Below are positions 38,533 through 49,770 of a DNA stretch of 64,000 nucleotides, one piece after another. A program made the position numbers and the translations under genes. How positions within the stretch are numbered: the first letter of the stretch is position 1; each line of letters starts with the position of its first letter. This stretch comes from Macrolepiota albuminosa (taxonomy: Eukaryota > Basidiomycota > Agaricomycetes > Agaricales > Agaricaceae). The stretch is from NCBI GenBank assembly GCA_027475525.1, contig JAMWFC010000089.1:186001-250000 (forward strand), written 5' to 3'. Under the pieces are notes generated by a model, which had not been told where the DNA came from, searched no databases, and saw nothing but the letters and a program-made list of their open reading frames with translations.

Positions 38533-39641
38533 TCCTCGGCTTTGTGACCTTCCTTTCCGCAGTATAAACAGAGATTATTCTTGAAGCGATGTTCGCGTTC
38601 AGCGGCTGTAAGAGGGCCTCGTGCCTTGGAAGTTCCTGGAGTAGACACGGTATCTACTTCCATCGGTACAACGTCAGAGGTGGAGCTAGTATTGACAGGG
38701 GGCGTGACTGTATGGGTGGAGGGTGAAACAGAATGTTGACTGGAATGGTTATTGCCAGAATTCTTCTTCTTGCCGGTTTCGATCCGTTTCTCGATTTCGC
38801 GTTGATGGAGATTCGTGTCAATCGAAATGACTAAAGGTTCCCAATCTTCAAGTGTAGTCGGGCGGTGAACGATATTGACCAAATGATCTTTGACCGAGGA
38901 CTTCAACCCTTTCATGAAACGAGTGATCTTTGTCTGTTCGGTCATTTCAAGATGGCTAGCGAGTTCCATGAATGCGGTGAGATAGTAATGGGCTGACCCT
39001 GTCTGTTTAAGTGCGTCAAGTTTCAGTTCAGCATTTTGAACAAGACTGGGATCGGAAAATTTCTTCCTGAAAGCGGCGAGAAAATCGTTCCAATTGTAAA
39101 GTAAGGGTGACTCGTTACGTTCGAGGTGGTTGAACCATTCGATGGGCAGGCCGTCCTTGAGATGTAAACCAATATAAAGTACTTTGGAGTGGTCGTCAGG
39201 AAAAGAAGGGGGATGAAACTCGATGATTCGCTTGACTTCAGATAAGAAAGGAGTAACGTCATTATGTTTACCACTAAAGATGCGTGCATCTCTCAATTTA
39301 ACGTGACTACCGCGAATAGATTGAGTTTGATCAGGACCAGGTTGGCCTGGACGACGTGCGACCTCGTTCATTACATCAATAAGACTGTTTTGCAGCATCG
39401 TTTGGTTGTGTGTGAGTTGAGCAAGGATTGCGGCAAATTCGGGTGTAAGAACAGGAGCATTTCCCGCCGTGCCTGGAGCTTGGCTTTGATCCATCGGAGG
39501 TATTGCTGTGGGGTCGAAGTTACCGGCGAGTTGGGCGAAATCGATGCCAGGAGAGGTGTGAGGAACGTAGTTTTCAGGATTGAGAGCTGGAGGCTGGATA
39601 GTCGGGGAATTATAATCTAGATAGACGGAAGTCGTGGCCAT
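38472..39641 (-). CDS. gag: TE1 gag (capsid and nucleocapsid)
   Basis: 389 codons from ATG 39641-39639, only 23 bp inside the 5' LTR. The retrotransposon gag core is recognisable (IFSGKHNDVTPFLSEVKRII, YNWNDFLAAFRKKFSDPS). It ends with a CCHC zinc knuckle (CLYCGKEGHKAEEC) and a basic tail. Gag packages the element RNA into virus-like particles. Confidence 0.9.
   Translation of the reverse strand: MATTSVYLDYNSPTIQPPALNPENYVPHTSPGIDFAQLAGNFDPTAIPPMDQSQAPGTAGNAPVLTPEFAAILAQLTHNQTMLQNSLIDVMNEVARRPGQPGPDQTQSIRGSHVKLRDARIFSGKHNDVTPFLSEVKRIIEFHPPSFPDDHSKVLYIGLHLKDGLPIEWFNHLERNESPLLYNWNDFLAAFRKKFSDPSLVQNAELKLDALKQTGSAHYYLTAFMELASHLEMTEQTKITRFMKGLKSSVKDHLVNIVHRPTTLEDWEPLVISIDTNLHQREIEKRIETGKKKNSGNNHSSQHSVSPSTHTVTPPVNTSSTSDVVPMEVDTVSTPGTSKARGPLTAAEREHRFKNNLCLYCGKEGHKAEECRKRKAKHGDSGKAKPKTN
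38493..38499 (-). promoter_or_regulatory. Putative -1 ribosomal frameshift heptamer GGGAAAA
   Basis: In gag the codons run TCG GGA AAA GCC, so the heptamer is in the X XXY YYZ register. Slipping back one base gives GGG AAA AGC, exactly the pol frame. It lies in the 61-bp gag-pol overlap, 21 bp before the gag stop. Confidence 0.75.
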
Positions 39642-39649
39642 ATAACGAG

Positions 39650-39659
39650 AGGCAATCAA
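39650..39659 (-). other. TE1 primer-binding site, probable self-priming type
   Basis: The sequence just inside the 5' LTR does not begin with TGG, so it does not match a tRNA 3' end. TTGATTGCCT here is exactly complementary to AGGCAATCAA in the LTR (39780-39771 on the minus strand), which lies 31 nt after a TATAAAA box (T at 39811) and so near the expected RNA 5' end. This is the arrangement known for Tf1. Confidence 0.7.
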
Positions 39660-39663
39660 ACTT

Positions 39664-40022
39664 TGTCAGAAGCCGATAGAATAACTTAGAGGGTTCAAGA
39701 TGATAAGCAGATTATGAGTTCTAGATTTCGAGAGAACTGAGAATGACGTGAAGTGAGACGAACAACTGTGTTGATTGCCTAGAGTTTTCTAACGAATACA
39801 GAGTTTTTATAGATAATCAGGTAAAGGAGAAAAGGATAAGGAGTAATGAGAAATAGTGAAGACCGGATCATGTAAGAGTCTGTGAAAATCGTGTATGACG
39901 AAATGTGATATAATTAGAGATAAGGAGAAAAAAAGGAGAGTATAGAGTTTAGGAGAAGTCGACGAAATTGAGTCTAGTCGGGATTCGGAAGATACTTGCT
40001 ATACTTTGATGAATTCTTGACA
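39664..40022 (-). repeat. TE1 5' LTR (359 bp)
   Basis: The promoter LTR when read on the minus strand: TATAAAA from 39811 and a likely transcription start near 39780. TGTCAA...TGACA termini. Confidence 0.95.
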
Positions 40023-40027
40023 CATCT
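40023..40027. repeat. Target-site duplication CATCT, right of TE1
   Basis: Matches 33873-33877. Joining the host DNA with one copy restores an open frame (PFSVRL then DDTQPEI). Confidence 0.93.
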
Positions 40028-40881
40028 AGTCGGACTGAAAAGGGACCATGACCAGGTCCGATAGACCCAATTAGAATGATAGCGTCCGCTGAACTGAGCA
40101 TTAATCAAGCACAGTGAAATGGAGGGTACACGGAAGTACACTCGCACCCTGCTCACTGTTAATTGTCAGAACTAGGTTATAAAATACTAGGGCTCACTGA
40201 TGAGAAGGTCATATTGACACTCGCTCCTTGTGTTGATGTTATACTTGTTCATGATCAGCTACTGGCTGCAGATATCATGAAACTTGTATCTTACTGTCCG
40301 GTTGATCCATAGAAATTAGAAGCACCGGAGAAGGAGGACCACGCTCCTTCATAATGAAAGGAAGGATCTACATCGTCTACTTCCACCTGAGCTTCAGGTA
40401 ACGGGTTCCAAGAAATCTGCCAAACTTTTAATGAAAGATGGGCGGGAAAATATCTTGAGCAGAAATATACGTAGTCGATATAAAAACTTGTGTCCCCCAA
40501 GTTCGTGATAGTAATATCATGAACTGATTTTATGTCAGGAAAATTGGCAGAAAACAACGAAGAGGGCTGGGGCGTTTGCGAAGTTACTTTTCCAGACATA
40601 GTATGTATGTCTCCATCCAAGTTTACAATATATGTACTCGTGGCCGATCCAATGACATTGATGGTATTGCCGAAAACTTTAAAGGACATATTGGCGTTTG
40701 GCTTCTGTGTTACGGTGAAGGTCTGTCCGTAGAAACTGTTTTACTATGAGAAGGAGGATCAAAGGTGATTGAAAAATGAGATCAAACTTGTTTGAAACTG
40801 CATCAGTAGAAGCGTTATGCTGGATCCAGGCCTCTCGTTGCTGATACAAGATAAGAGGACTTTCATCGTCAGCGTACATGT
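40023..40881 (-). pseudogene. 5' half of the host membrane-protein gene split by TE1
   Basis: The minus strand begins at ATG 40881 (MYADDESPLILYQQREAW). It encodes a first beta-rich domain (GQTFTVTQKPNANMSFKVFG ... DITITNLGDTSFYIDYVYF) and the start of a second, similar one (DDVDPSFHYEGAWSSFSG ... DAIILIGSIGPGHGPFSVRL) that runs directly into TE1. At least two introns are needed: near 40740-40800, and from a GTAAGA donor at about 40292. The paired-domain ectodomain plus the TM segment at 33.3 kb gives a type I-like membrane protein. No signal peptide is obvious. The native function is unknown; the insertion should inactivate it unless TE1 is spliced out. Confidence 0.65.
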
Positions 40882-41570
40882 TGTTGGCGAGGCGAGAGTT
40901 GGTTTTTGCTGACGTACAAGTGCTCAAAAACTTATTTATAAACTATGAAACTTGACATATCTATTTTTGATTCGAAATGATGATCATGCTGAGCACTAAA
41001 AGTCAAAAATTTCTGCTCTGTTCATGTCAAGGGAGTTGCCGTAGTGACATAGAATTGAGTGAAACAGCCAGAATGGGATAGCTGCACTAACACAACCACC
41101 AGCCCCTGACGCTGGATTTGGTAACGATAAAAACTAGGATCAAAGATTTGAGCCTCCGAAAGAGCAGCAGTTTTGTATTTAATATGTGTTTGGAGATTGC
41201 CACGAACACCATAAATAATTACTCATAAACAAGCAGGAGACCAATCAGGTGCGAGAATTCAGAATAACGCATTGCTGCTAAAAACTACGATTTGTCATGT
41301 CGACGAATCTACGAAGATTTTCCCATGTCTGCCAATAAGTAAGACAGATTATGATGACAAGTTCCAGATACTGTGATGGATTATTGTTCCCGGGTACGAT
41401 TTAACTATTCAAGAAACGTGAGTGTGAGAAGAGACATAACGGTTAAATAAATAAGTATGCGTACCCGCAAAAGAGCATACACTACAAGAAATGGCCTAAA
41501 AGCCAAGCCGGGTAGTTGAAGTCCATGCCATAAAGTTTGTGTTATAATCCAGATAGTTGTCATCTAGATC
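40882..41570. other. Upstream region of the split membrane-protein gene
   Basis: A/T-rich, no ORF of note. Presumed promoter of the split gene and flank of TE2. Confidence 0.35.
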
Positions 41571-42269
41571 TGTAGTACGAAGTAATATGAGTTATTCGTC
41601 CTCAGTCTTTGGAAAAGAACTGTATCTAACCTGTAGTACGAAGAAGTATAAGTTATTGGTCGACAGGTAATAAGTAAGCATTTCAGGAACTAATCAAGAG
41701 GTAAAAATACGCACCCTCAGTCTTTGGAAAAGTGAGGGTCTATCTGATGGTAACACTACCATATACCACCACTCAAGCAGTGGCTGAGAAAACTATATAG
41801 TAATGATCAATAATGATCATACCAGGAAGTAAGCATTAGGACAAAGAGAAAAACAGAACTTTATTGCTGGGAAGTAACTGGCACCACCACCACAGTGGCA
41901 TAAGCAGAGAGCCTCTCTCTACAAGATCATGTTGTGATCCCACAACAAACACCATGAGCATAGACCACCAAGTTGATGGCACACACAGACCATGGAAGCA
42001 CAAAGACACAGTGTTAAAATCTGAACCATGATTCAGTGTGATGACCTAAGAATAGGATCAATCAGAAACAATTCTACTGAAACAATGTCAAGTTTTGCTT
42101 AGCCTTACAGTCACACCAACAGAACCAGATCGATAGTCGATTCTAGTACTACGAAGTATGACAGTAAAATTGGCTGCCTTATGTAAGGCAGCCAGCTGGT
42201 ATGTAAAGTAATAATAAATAATTAATATAATTGTCTATTAATTATTTAACTATACTACGATATGTTACA
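41571..42269 (-). repeat. Probable TE2 3' LTR (about 700 bp)
   Basis: On the minus strand a polypurine tract (AAAGGGGGGCA, 42280-42270) is followed by TGTAACATATCG, a normal LTR start. The other end is placed at TGTAGTACGAAG (41571), because it would give a CA terminus. A second similar motif at 41632 makes this end uncertain. The partner LTR lies beyond 64000, so length and target duplication cannot be checked. Confidence 0.55.
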
Positions 42270-42280
42270 TGCCCCCCTTT
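42270..42280 (-). other. TE2 polypurine tract
   Basis: AAAGGGGGGCA on the minus strand, directly before the presumed LTR start TGTAAC. Confidence 0.75.
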
Positions 42281-42459
42281 GAGACTGGTAATCAGTCTCT
42301 ATGTAAGGAGGGACAATTCGTCCAGGTCAAAAAAGTAGTCCAATGTGGAGGCACTCTGGTCCTCCATGGCTCAAGAATGTCCAAGTCATCTGTCAAAAAA
42401 TACAATGCTGACATTAACCGACAGTATGAATTGAAAAAGAGATGAGCCGCCTATGATAA

Positions 42460-45267
42460 TTATGCAGACGGTGGACGCGACAACTCGCTGGCCATATCTA
42501 TCCTCATCTCAGTGTCGATGTTAACCGAGGATGATGAGGCGACGGGGCCCAACAATGTTGAGGCTGTAGGAGCCTGAACTGACGTGGCAGGGTGCGAAGG
42601 GGATGGGGGATATGGCCTGTGTCGAGAACGGTGTTGCCACAAATCTCGACGGTCAGGGTTCATCTCCACAGGATAGTACAGTCCACTTTCAAGGTACTTA
42701 TGACCTTGAGCGGACTCGCAGGCTAGTAATGCGTGAAGACGAATTATATCGTTGTCTGTGGGCAATCGCCAATTGTCCCACCGCATGATGGCCGGAGGCT
42801 CTCCATAGATGTCAAGTCGACGATGGCGTTCATCGTCGACCTCGCAGAACTGATTGATGGATGCTGTGGCCGCAAGAAACTGATTTTTGAGGTAGACCAT
42901 GCCGAAGGTATAGGCATGGTCTACCCACTCCACAGATACGCGGTTGGCTATCATAGCATGAAGCACGTCTGCATCGGTGATGTTGACGGCATTAGCCGTG
43001 TCAAAATATGGGGATCGGAACTGGACATCAGTCCAGCTCATTGGTACGAATGGGGTGCTAGGATTAGTGGCATCGTAATCAGCGACCGCCTCATGATACA
43101 TTCCAGGATGCATGAGAATCAAGGCCAACAGCCTTGCAAAGCGTCCCCATGCTCTTCCTGAGGGAGACAGTCCATGTGTAAGGGCATGTCCCAACAGAGT
43201 ATGCCAGTGAATGCGATACGCTCAATCCACTGCAATGCCATACACTGAATTCATCATTCCTGGTTGACAGAAGTAGAGTACATTCTGTGCCAGTTTGTTC
43301 AGATCGAAGGTGAAATGTACACCTTCAGAATCAAACCTGGTGAGCGTAAAAAATGGTCTTCCAGCTCGGTCCTTCCATTGCAGGTACCCGTCTGGGGTCG
43401 GCATGACCACGATGTTCATGTGATGGGAGGAAAGATCCAGAGGGGGCGAAATGTGTTCGTACTCTGGTGTACACACCAGAGTCATCGTCCTATCCCTCAT
43501 TGTAGTGTAATAATTAATACTGATGCGCTGAAACTCGCGCAACAGATAGTAGGCTTCAGTGCGCAGTGACACTGACTTGAACTTGTTCTGCGAAAGCTCA
43601 TGGAGCTTTTGCAACTGCTGGGGATTCATTGGGAATCCCCTTGGCACCACACAGTCCAGCTCCTTCGAGGTATGATAATACCTCTCTCTCTTCTCCTCCT
43701 TGCATGTCTTCGCTGCTAAGGCTTCATCACTCACAAATACCGTATTCGTAAGCCGGGAGTAATAAAAGTGGCGGTCAAGTGCCCCGCCGTAGAACCAATT
43801 TGACCGCTCCACCAACATCCTGCTGATAAACATGCCTAGGCCATTAGGAATACGGCCTGTGGCCTGCTCCTCCCAGTCTTTATCAACCTTCGCCTGCCAG
43901 GCGGCCTCGTGCTTCCTCCAAGCCTCTCTCTTGTGTTTTTTGTCCAAACGCACTCGGTGTTTAGCGGGGGTTTCTCCTTCCAAGGGGGTCTCGTCTGATG
44001 ACTCCCTGTAATCACTTCCGTCGCTCGGTTCATTCAGACTGAGCGCAGCTAACATTAGGAGTCGCCCTTCTACTTCGGCGTCTGTTCTCGTGTCCTTTAT
44101 GGGGACCGCAGACACATACACCCTCAGTGGTGCCTCAAACTGCACCACTGCTCCAAACCGCATCACTACTCTGTCTGCTCCTCACGGGACATCTGCTCCA
44201 AACTCCACTTCCGACAGGGCCACCTCATCCTGCCGCTTTGTCCCTGACTGCTGGGAGGGCGCATGTGTTGACGAGGACAATCCTCGTAAACTAGTGTCAT
44301 CCTCCACGAGCTCGTCATGTACCACGGCCGGAATCAGAGTGAGTTCTCCAGATTCCTGCACCTCAACCTCCGGTACTGCATCACACGCTCTGAGGTGTTT
44401 TGCCTCAGGCTGCTCCTCCTCCGACAATGGACGCTTCTTCATGGCGTTCATGAATGTTTTGATAGTATTGTTGTTACGCTGCTGCAGCATAACGATCTCA
44501 TCGAGCAGGCCCATAATCACCACCTGAGCCACCGGATCCACCAGAAATGTGGACTCTGGCGGCACTTGCTGGCTGGCAGATATGAGGCGTCTCCAGACTG
44601 CCTCTGCCTGAGGGTCCAGAACCTCTGACGGCGTTCCGATTTCCTTCCCTTTTCCTTTCTCCGCATACAATAAGCGCCACGGAGATGGTGCATGACGAGG
44701 TGACGGCAATGCTCGTTGAGGTGGTGTTCGAGGTTGGGGTTGACCTCGATTTTGCATCCTCGCTGCCAGCTTATCCCGTCTGCGCCCTACTATTTCCTGA
44801 GGCCTGCCTCCTCATGCCCCAGTACTCCTCGGAAGCGATCGCCTCCGGTCTCTTCTATACATGTCTCACGGGGGCGGCATCCTCTCTCATTGTCGTTGAG
44901 GTTGCACCACCTTGCTCTTTCCTTGCTGTTGACGCCCCGCATCGTCGTTCACGTCCATGGGTGCTACCTGTGGCACAGTTAGTGCTTTCTCATCTGAAAG
45001 GAGTGTACTTGCACTCTGGGTCTGCGTCTGCTGCATCGGCATTGGCATACCCCACATCACCTGTCCTCCCATCTGCTGTCCAGGACCAGCTGGTCCTGGG
45101 AAGTATGGCATCTGGAAAAACAGCGGATAAAACTGCAGAGGTTGTCCAAATTGGGCCGGGTTCTGCCCAAACTGGGACACCACTGGATACGACGCCACAG
45201 TTGGTGATAGGCTTCTACTCGGACTGAGCGCATCAAGGGACATTATAGGCCGACCAACACTTGACAC
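42460..45267 (-). pseudogene. TE2 accessory long ORF between pol and the 3' LTR (stop-interrupted)
   Basis: Four ORFs (45267-44887, 44757-44182, 44166-43222, 43194-42460) share one frame and are separated only by in-frame TGA codons at 44889-44887, 44868-44866, 44814-44812, 44184-44182 and 43224-43222. Read through, they form a chain of more than 900 residues. It has a Gln/Pro/Met-rich N-terminal part (PGPAGPGQQMGGQVMWGMP), a Lys/Glu-rich helix (KKHKREAWRKHEAAWQAKVD), and a compact C-terminal domain (TPFVPMSWTDVQFRSPYF, VSVEWVDHAYTFGMVYLKNQ). No enzyme motif is recognised. It is in the sense direction of TE2. All five stops could come from CGA by C-to-T change. The true N-terminus is unclear because a 77-bp duplication falls at 45204-45357. 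Confidence 0.6.
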
Positions 45268-45357
45268 ACTAGAGACTCTAGTGATAGGCTTCTACTCGGA
45301 CTGAGCGCATCAAGGGACATTATAGGCCGACCAACACTTGACACACTAGAGACTCTA
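45204..45357. repeat. Perfect 77-bp tandem duplication at the start of the TE2 accessory ORF
   Basis: Copies 45204-45280 and 45281-45357; it shifts any frame entering the accessory ORF from upstream. Confidence 0.95.
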
Positions 45358-46202
45358 GTGACCAGCCTTGGGTACAGAGCAGCCCTAGCATGGGCGCTCT
45401 ATGGCAAGACTTATCCATTCATCTCAATCACCAGTATCAGCCCCTCAGCGCCCTCCACTCAGTTACTTTGAAGACCAAGAAGGCCCAGAACTCATAGCGC
45501 TAGCACAACGGCGGGAGGTGACTCTGACCAAACCCTGATCAGTACTGAAAGGAGTTAGCAATTGGCGCTGTCAATCACCGAGGCACCTCAATCAGAAGTC
45601 TAAAAGAATCAATGACGACGAGACAGGATACACGCAGATCCGACATTTAAATCTATCAAAAGATGGTACAATGTTTAGCGCCGGAATTAGCGCTCACGGC
45701 GTCTGTTGAGGATTCCCCGATCATACCCCGGGATGGCATGGCCAATTAAATTACATCAAAAAGTGAGCAAACTCGTACCACTTCTAAGTAGTTTTAGAGT
45801 CGCCGTTGGTCACCGTCACCCATGTGCTGCAGGTCACCGTTGACAGGTGGCTGTTAGCTACAGTCACAAAGAGAGGCGCTAATTGGTAGCGCCATCAATG
45901 GACTTATTTTGGAAATACCGTAGTGCATAGTATAAAAACTAGCTACTTGCCATGTATATAACAACGAATCGTAACCTCTTGAGCACCCAGTTACACTTAG
46001 CATTCAAATTGCGCTAGCATTGCCTGACTTTGTCACCAAGTTCGGCACTAGCTTTGTCTATCTCGTCTTCGTCGTTTATGGTGCCACCTACGGGCACGCT
46101 ACGCTGCGCTATTTGTCTTATTCTCCATAACTTCTCTTAAACTACGACGCTTACCACTTGTTAGGTAGCATCCAAGGTGCTATCATCTAGCGCATTGTCC
46201 TA
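45358..46202. other. TE2 internal non-coding region
   Basis: No long ORF. On the minus strand a frame starting at an ATG near 45500 (SSGPSWSSK) would read toward the accessory ORF if its TAA, TAG and TGA codons were once CAA, CAG and CGA; it includes two CxxC pairs. On the + strand there is a TATAAAAAC at about 45931. Both are weak. Confidence 0.3.
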
Positions 46203-46439
46203 TCACCTCTGCTCGAGCACACCGGGACCCTGCCGGGACTCCTCATAAACCCATACACCAGGCGCTGGAGACGGCGTTGTACTGCGTATACGTCCAGCGC
46301 ACCCAACCACAGTTGGCGTCATCATCAGCGTCGTTACAGGCTGCTGAACGTTTTGCTGGGGGCGATCCCCCCCTCCTCCAGAACCCTGTGGGTTCTGAGG
46401 CTGCTGCTTACTGGTCATACGCTGGTAAGGGTACGACAT
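46203..46439 (-). CDS. Small Gln/Gly-rich ORF in TE2, unknown
   Basis: 78 residues from ATG 46439 (MSYPYQRMTSKQQPQNPQ), with a poly-Gly stretch and Gln repeats, ending VLEQR. It lies between pol and the long accessory ORF in the same orientation. It could be a first exon of the accessory gene, but no splice join is evident. Confidence 0.35.
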   Translation of the reverse strand: MSYPYQRMTSKQQPQNPQGSGGGGDRPQQNVQQPVTTLMMTPTVVGCAGRIRSTTPSPAPGVWVYEESRQGPGVLEQR

Positions 46440-48703
46440 GGTACTACAAAAATGTTGACGTGTTGGTGGAAAAAACACACTAAATTCCCCATCATCAGAT
46501 TACATAACCTGATCCGACCGGCAACTCCACATCACAATCTGCATTATCTCATCAGATGGATGAATCTCCATTTTATCTATCCGACACAATCGTGATCTGA
46601 TCTGGATCAGATACTCCGTTGGTTTGAGATCTGACTAATCCAGCCTAAATCTTATCACCGCCATCAAGCTAAGCACGTGAGCGCTTAGCAAGCTGATTTG
46701 GGCGCTTTACACTCTGCAGTTCTAAGTATCGATCCAATGCTGCCAACTTAGCACATGTGTGATACGACTCCCATGTCATATCACCCGCACTCCATCGTAC
46801 CTCGAATTCGAGGTGTGTTCCTTCCTGCCACCAATGGCCCAGGATGTCCTCGACGAACCATTCCTGTTTGTCACTGGCACCAAAATCATATGGCTTGGGT
46901 GTCACCCGATTAGGGAACATGGCATCATTGTTTGCATTATATCGCCTAAGTAGCGATATATGAAACTTAGGCACAATCCGATGTGCTTGCAGAGCTGCAG
47001 GCAGCTCCAGAACATAGTTCGATGTGCTTGGTTCCACGACCAAGACTCTGTATGGTCCAATGAATTTTGGACACAACTTTCTCGCCCTTCCTTTCGGAAA
47101 ATTCAAGTTTTCCGTCGACAGATATACTAACATCCCAGGCGTTAGTTCTGGTTCCTCACTCTGCCTATCATTTGCATGTTGTGCCTGTATAACATGCGTG
47201 GCAATGATAGCGTCGTGCGCATTGGCTAGATTCTCCAATGCTTGCTGTGCAAAGTCCTTTACCCCCTTGTAAACGACTCCATCTGTCCGTAGTTCACACA
47301 GCATGGAGGGCATGTATCCTCCATTGAGCTCAAACGGTGCATATTTTGTGGTCTCTGACACACTCGCGTTGATCGCAAACTTGGTTAGCAGTATTCTATC
47401 TACCCAGTCACGTTGGTCCGGTCAGACCACCATACGAAAGATCTGGGCAATACTTCTATTTGCTCACTTTGTCTGTCCATCCGTCTGCGGATGAAATGAT
47501 GTAGACATGAGCAATTTAGCTCCCAAGAGCTTGTGAAGTTCTCGCCACAAGCGAGACGTAAACTTTGCATCTCGATCGCTCACGATCAAACTTGGAAGGC
47601 CATGTAGCCTTACAATCTCCTTCAAGTATATCCAGGATAATGCGGACACAGTAATGGTTGTGTGCACCGGTATCAAGTGCACCATACTGGTCATTCGGCA
47701 AATAACCACCCAAAGGTAGTTATAACCTTTGGACTCGGGAAATGGACCAACAAAGTCCATTCCAATGGAGTCCCATGGCTTTGTTGGGATGGGCAGGGAA
47801 TGCAACTTCCCTGCTGGCTTCCTATTGCTGGTTTTTGGCCGCTGGCAGACCTCGCAGGTCTGGCAGAAATACATCACTTCTTTCTGCATCTGAGGCCACC
47901 AGTACCATTGCCTCAGGTATTCCAGTGTTTTGTTGGTTCCGAAGTGACCAACAACCTCATGCGCTTGAGTGACGATCTGCGTGATCAATGGTCAGTCGCG
48001 TGGTAAACACACCACGTCGTGCCCTCGAACATTCATTATCCAGACCAGTCCTTTCTCATCCACGCTGAAGCGTGGGTAGGCATCTGCGTTCGTCCAGATT
48101 TCAGTGTAGAACGCATCACGGCCATAACCCCTCAGTACCTTCTGTAGGTACTCATTGGTTTGAGGAACAGGAGGGTTACGATACTCTCCTGTAGGCGATA
48201 ACGCATCAGCGAGCGTAATGTCGTGGCCATACGGTCCATGACTGCTCCCGGCCTCGCTTTGGCATGGCATTGTTGCCTCCTTTGGCTGAGCCTGCTCTAG
48301 TTGCTCAGCTTCTATGTCTCGGCCCTCTTGCCGCTCTTGCAGTCATTGACTGCATTGCAGTTTGGTCACTTGCATAGCACGAAGCTCGATCACATGCTCC
48401 TTCACCTCTTTGTAGCGATGGTACGGAAGATCATTGCCCTGGGGATCAATACAAATATCCGCATCGACATAATCATGCATATCATGGTGTTCGCCAACTC
48501 TATCGCTCTCGAAAGACCTCGAGAGACAGTCCGCTACCTTGTTCAGCTCACCTTTGACATATGTGATGTCAAAGTTGTAGCGAGACATATAGTCAATCCA
48601 CCAGCGTTGCCGGGGGGACAACGTTGCTTGAGTCTTGAAAAACTCAAGTGCTTTATGGTCTGTAATGATGTGGATCTTGTATCCCATCAATTTGTCTTCC
48701 CAA

Positions 48704-48857
48704 TTAAGGAGTGCCTCAAGTATCGCCAGCGTTTTGAGCTCATGGACTGCATAATTCTGTTGGGCCGAGGTGAACTTCCTTTAAGGAGTGCCTCAAGTAT
48801 CGCCAGCGTTTTGAGCTCATGGACTGCATAATTCTGTTGGGCCGAGGTGAACTTCCT
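48704..48857. repeat. Perfect 77-bp tandem duplication in TE2 RNase H
   Basis: Copies 48704-48780 and 48781-48857. With one copy removed the frame runs on through EALLNWEDKLMGYKIHII. Confidence 0.95.
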
Positions 48858-48887
48858 CAACATGAACCCTGTGGGCCGACAATTCTG

Positions 48888-49041
48888 CCAGGAACTTCCC
48901 TGGCCATACATTGCACCTACTCTGGTCTTTGAGGCATCACAGATGAGCCAAATCGGCTCATCACCCAGGAACTTCCCTGGCCATACATTGCACCTACTCT
49001 GGTCTTTGAGGCATCACAGATGAGCCAAATCGGCTCATCAC
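48888..49041. repeat. Perfect 77-bp tandem duplication at the TE2 RT / RNase H junction
   Basis: Copies 48888-48964 and 48965-49041. Collapse joins AMYGQGSSW to QNCRPTGFMLRK in frame. Confidence 0.95.
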
Positions 49042-49616
49042 GTCGGGGATCTATAGGACAAATGACTGGTGTCTTTGAGCAGATCCTCTTGATCATCTCA
49101 AAACAGCATTGGTGTATAGGTCTCCATATAAATGGAGCTCCGTTCTGCGTAATGGACATCAAGGGTCCAGTATACGCTGTAATATTAGGCAGACAGTTGC
49201 TGATATAGTTCACCAGTCCCACAAATCTTTGCACATCATTATAGTTACGAGGCACACACCATTCGTGTATGCGATCAATTTTGTCCTGGTCAGGGTAAAT
49301 ACCCTGACTGTCAATCTTGTGTCCAAGGCAGTCTACTGTCTCGGCATATAGTTCACATTTCTTCCACTTGAGGTATAGCAGATTAGACCTCAGTCGCTCA
49401 AAAATGACACGAAGATGCTCTTTGTGTTCTTTGATTAAATTGGAGTATATGAATATGTCATCCAGATATATATGGACGAACCTCCTGATAACATCCCAGA
49501 AGATGGAGGTCATCAACCTCTGAAACGTTGCAGAAGCATTACAATCTCCTATCTGCATAATGTTGCTCACATATGTTCCCGTGATTGATGAGAACACTGT
49601 CTTTGGGATATCAGAC

Positions 49617-49770
49617 AAGCGAATTCTCACTTGCTCATAAGCGTCCGTCAGGTCAATTTTTGACCTGAACTTTGCTCTTGCAACATCCTCTCGAAGCGAA
49701 TTCTCACTTGCTCATAAGCGTCCGTCAGGTCAATTTTTGACCTGAACTTTGCTCTTGCAACATCCTCTCG
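49617..49770. repeat. Perfect 77-bp tandem duplication in TE2 RT
   Basis: Copies 49617-49693 and 49694-49770. Collapse joins DAYEQVRIR to LSDIPKTVF in frame. Confidence 0.95.

Larger units (their letters stand above)
33878..40022 (-). mobile_element. TE1: intact-looking Ty3/gypsy chromovirus LTR retrotransposon
   Basis: A 6145-bp element with two identical-looking 359-bp LTRs, a 5-bp target duplication, gag, a pol ORF with protease, RT, RNase H, integrase and C-terminal chromodomain, a polypurine tract, and a putative self-primer site. Protein order and chromodomain place it in the chromoviruses; the self-priming layout resembles the Tf1/sushi group. It is oriented on the minus strand and interrupts a host exon. 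No stops or frameshifts were seen beyond the programmed-looking gag-pol shift, so it could be autonomous. Confidence 0.93.

Noticed and set aside
39641..39663. A tRNA primer site for TE1
   Set aside because: The sequence after the LTR begins AAGTTTGATT, with no TGG; self-complementarity to the LTR explains it better.
41571..42269. CRISPR-like array from the repeated TGTAGTACGAAG and CTCAGTCTTTGGAAAAG motifs
   Set aside because: Only two copies of each, irregular spacing, in a eukaryotic LTR.
42733..43161. Plus-strand ORFs in the TE2 accessory region
   Set aside because: The opposite frame is protein-like and runs on through TGA-only breaks; the plus ORFs do not.
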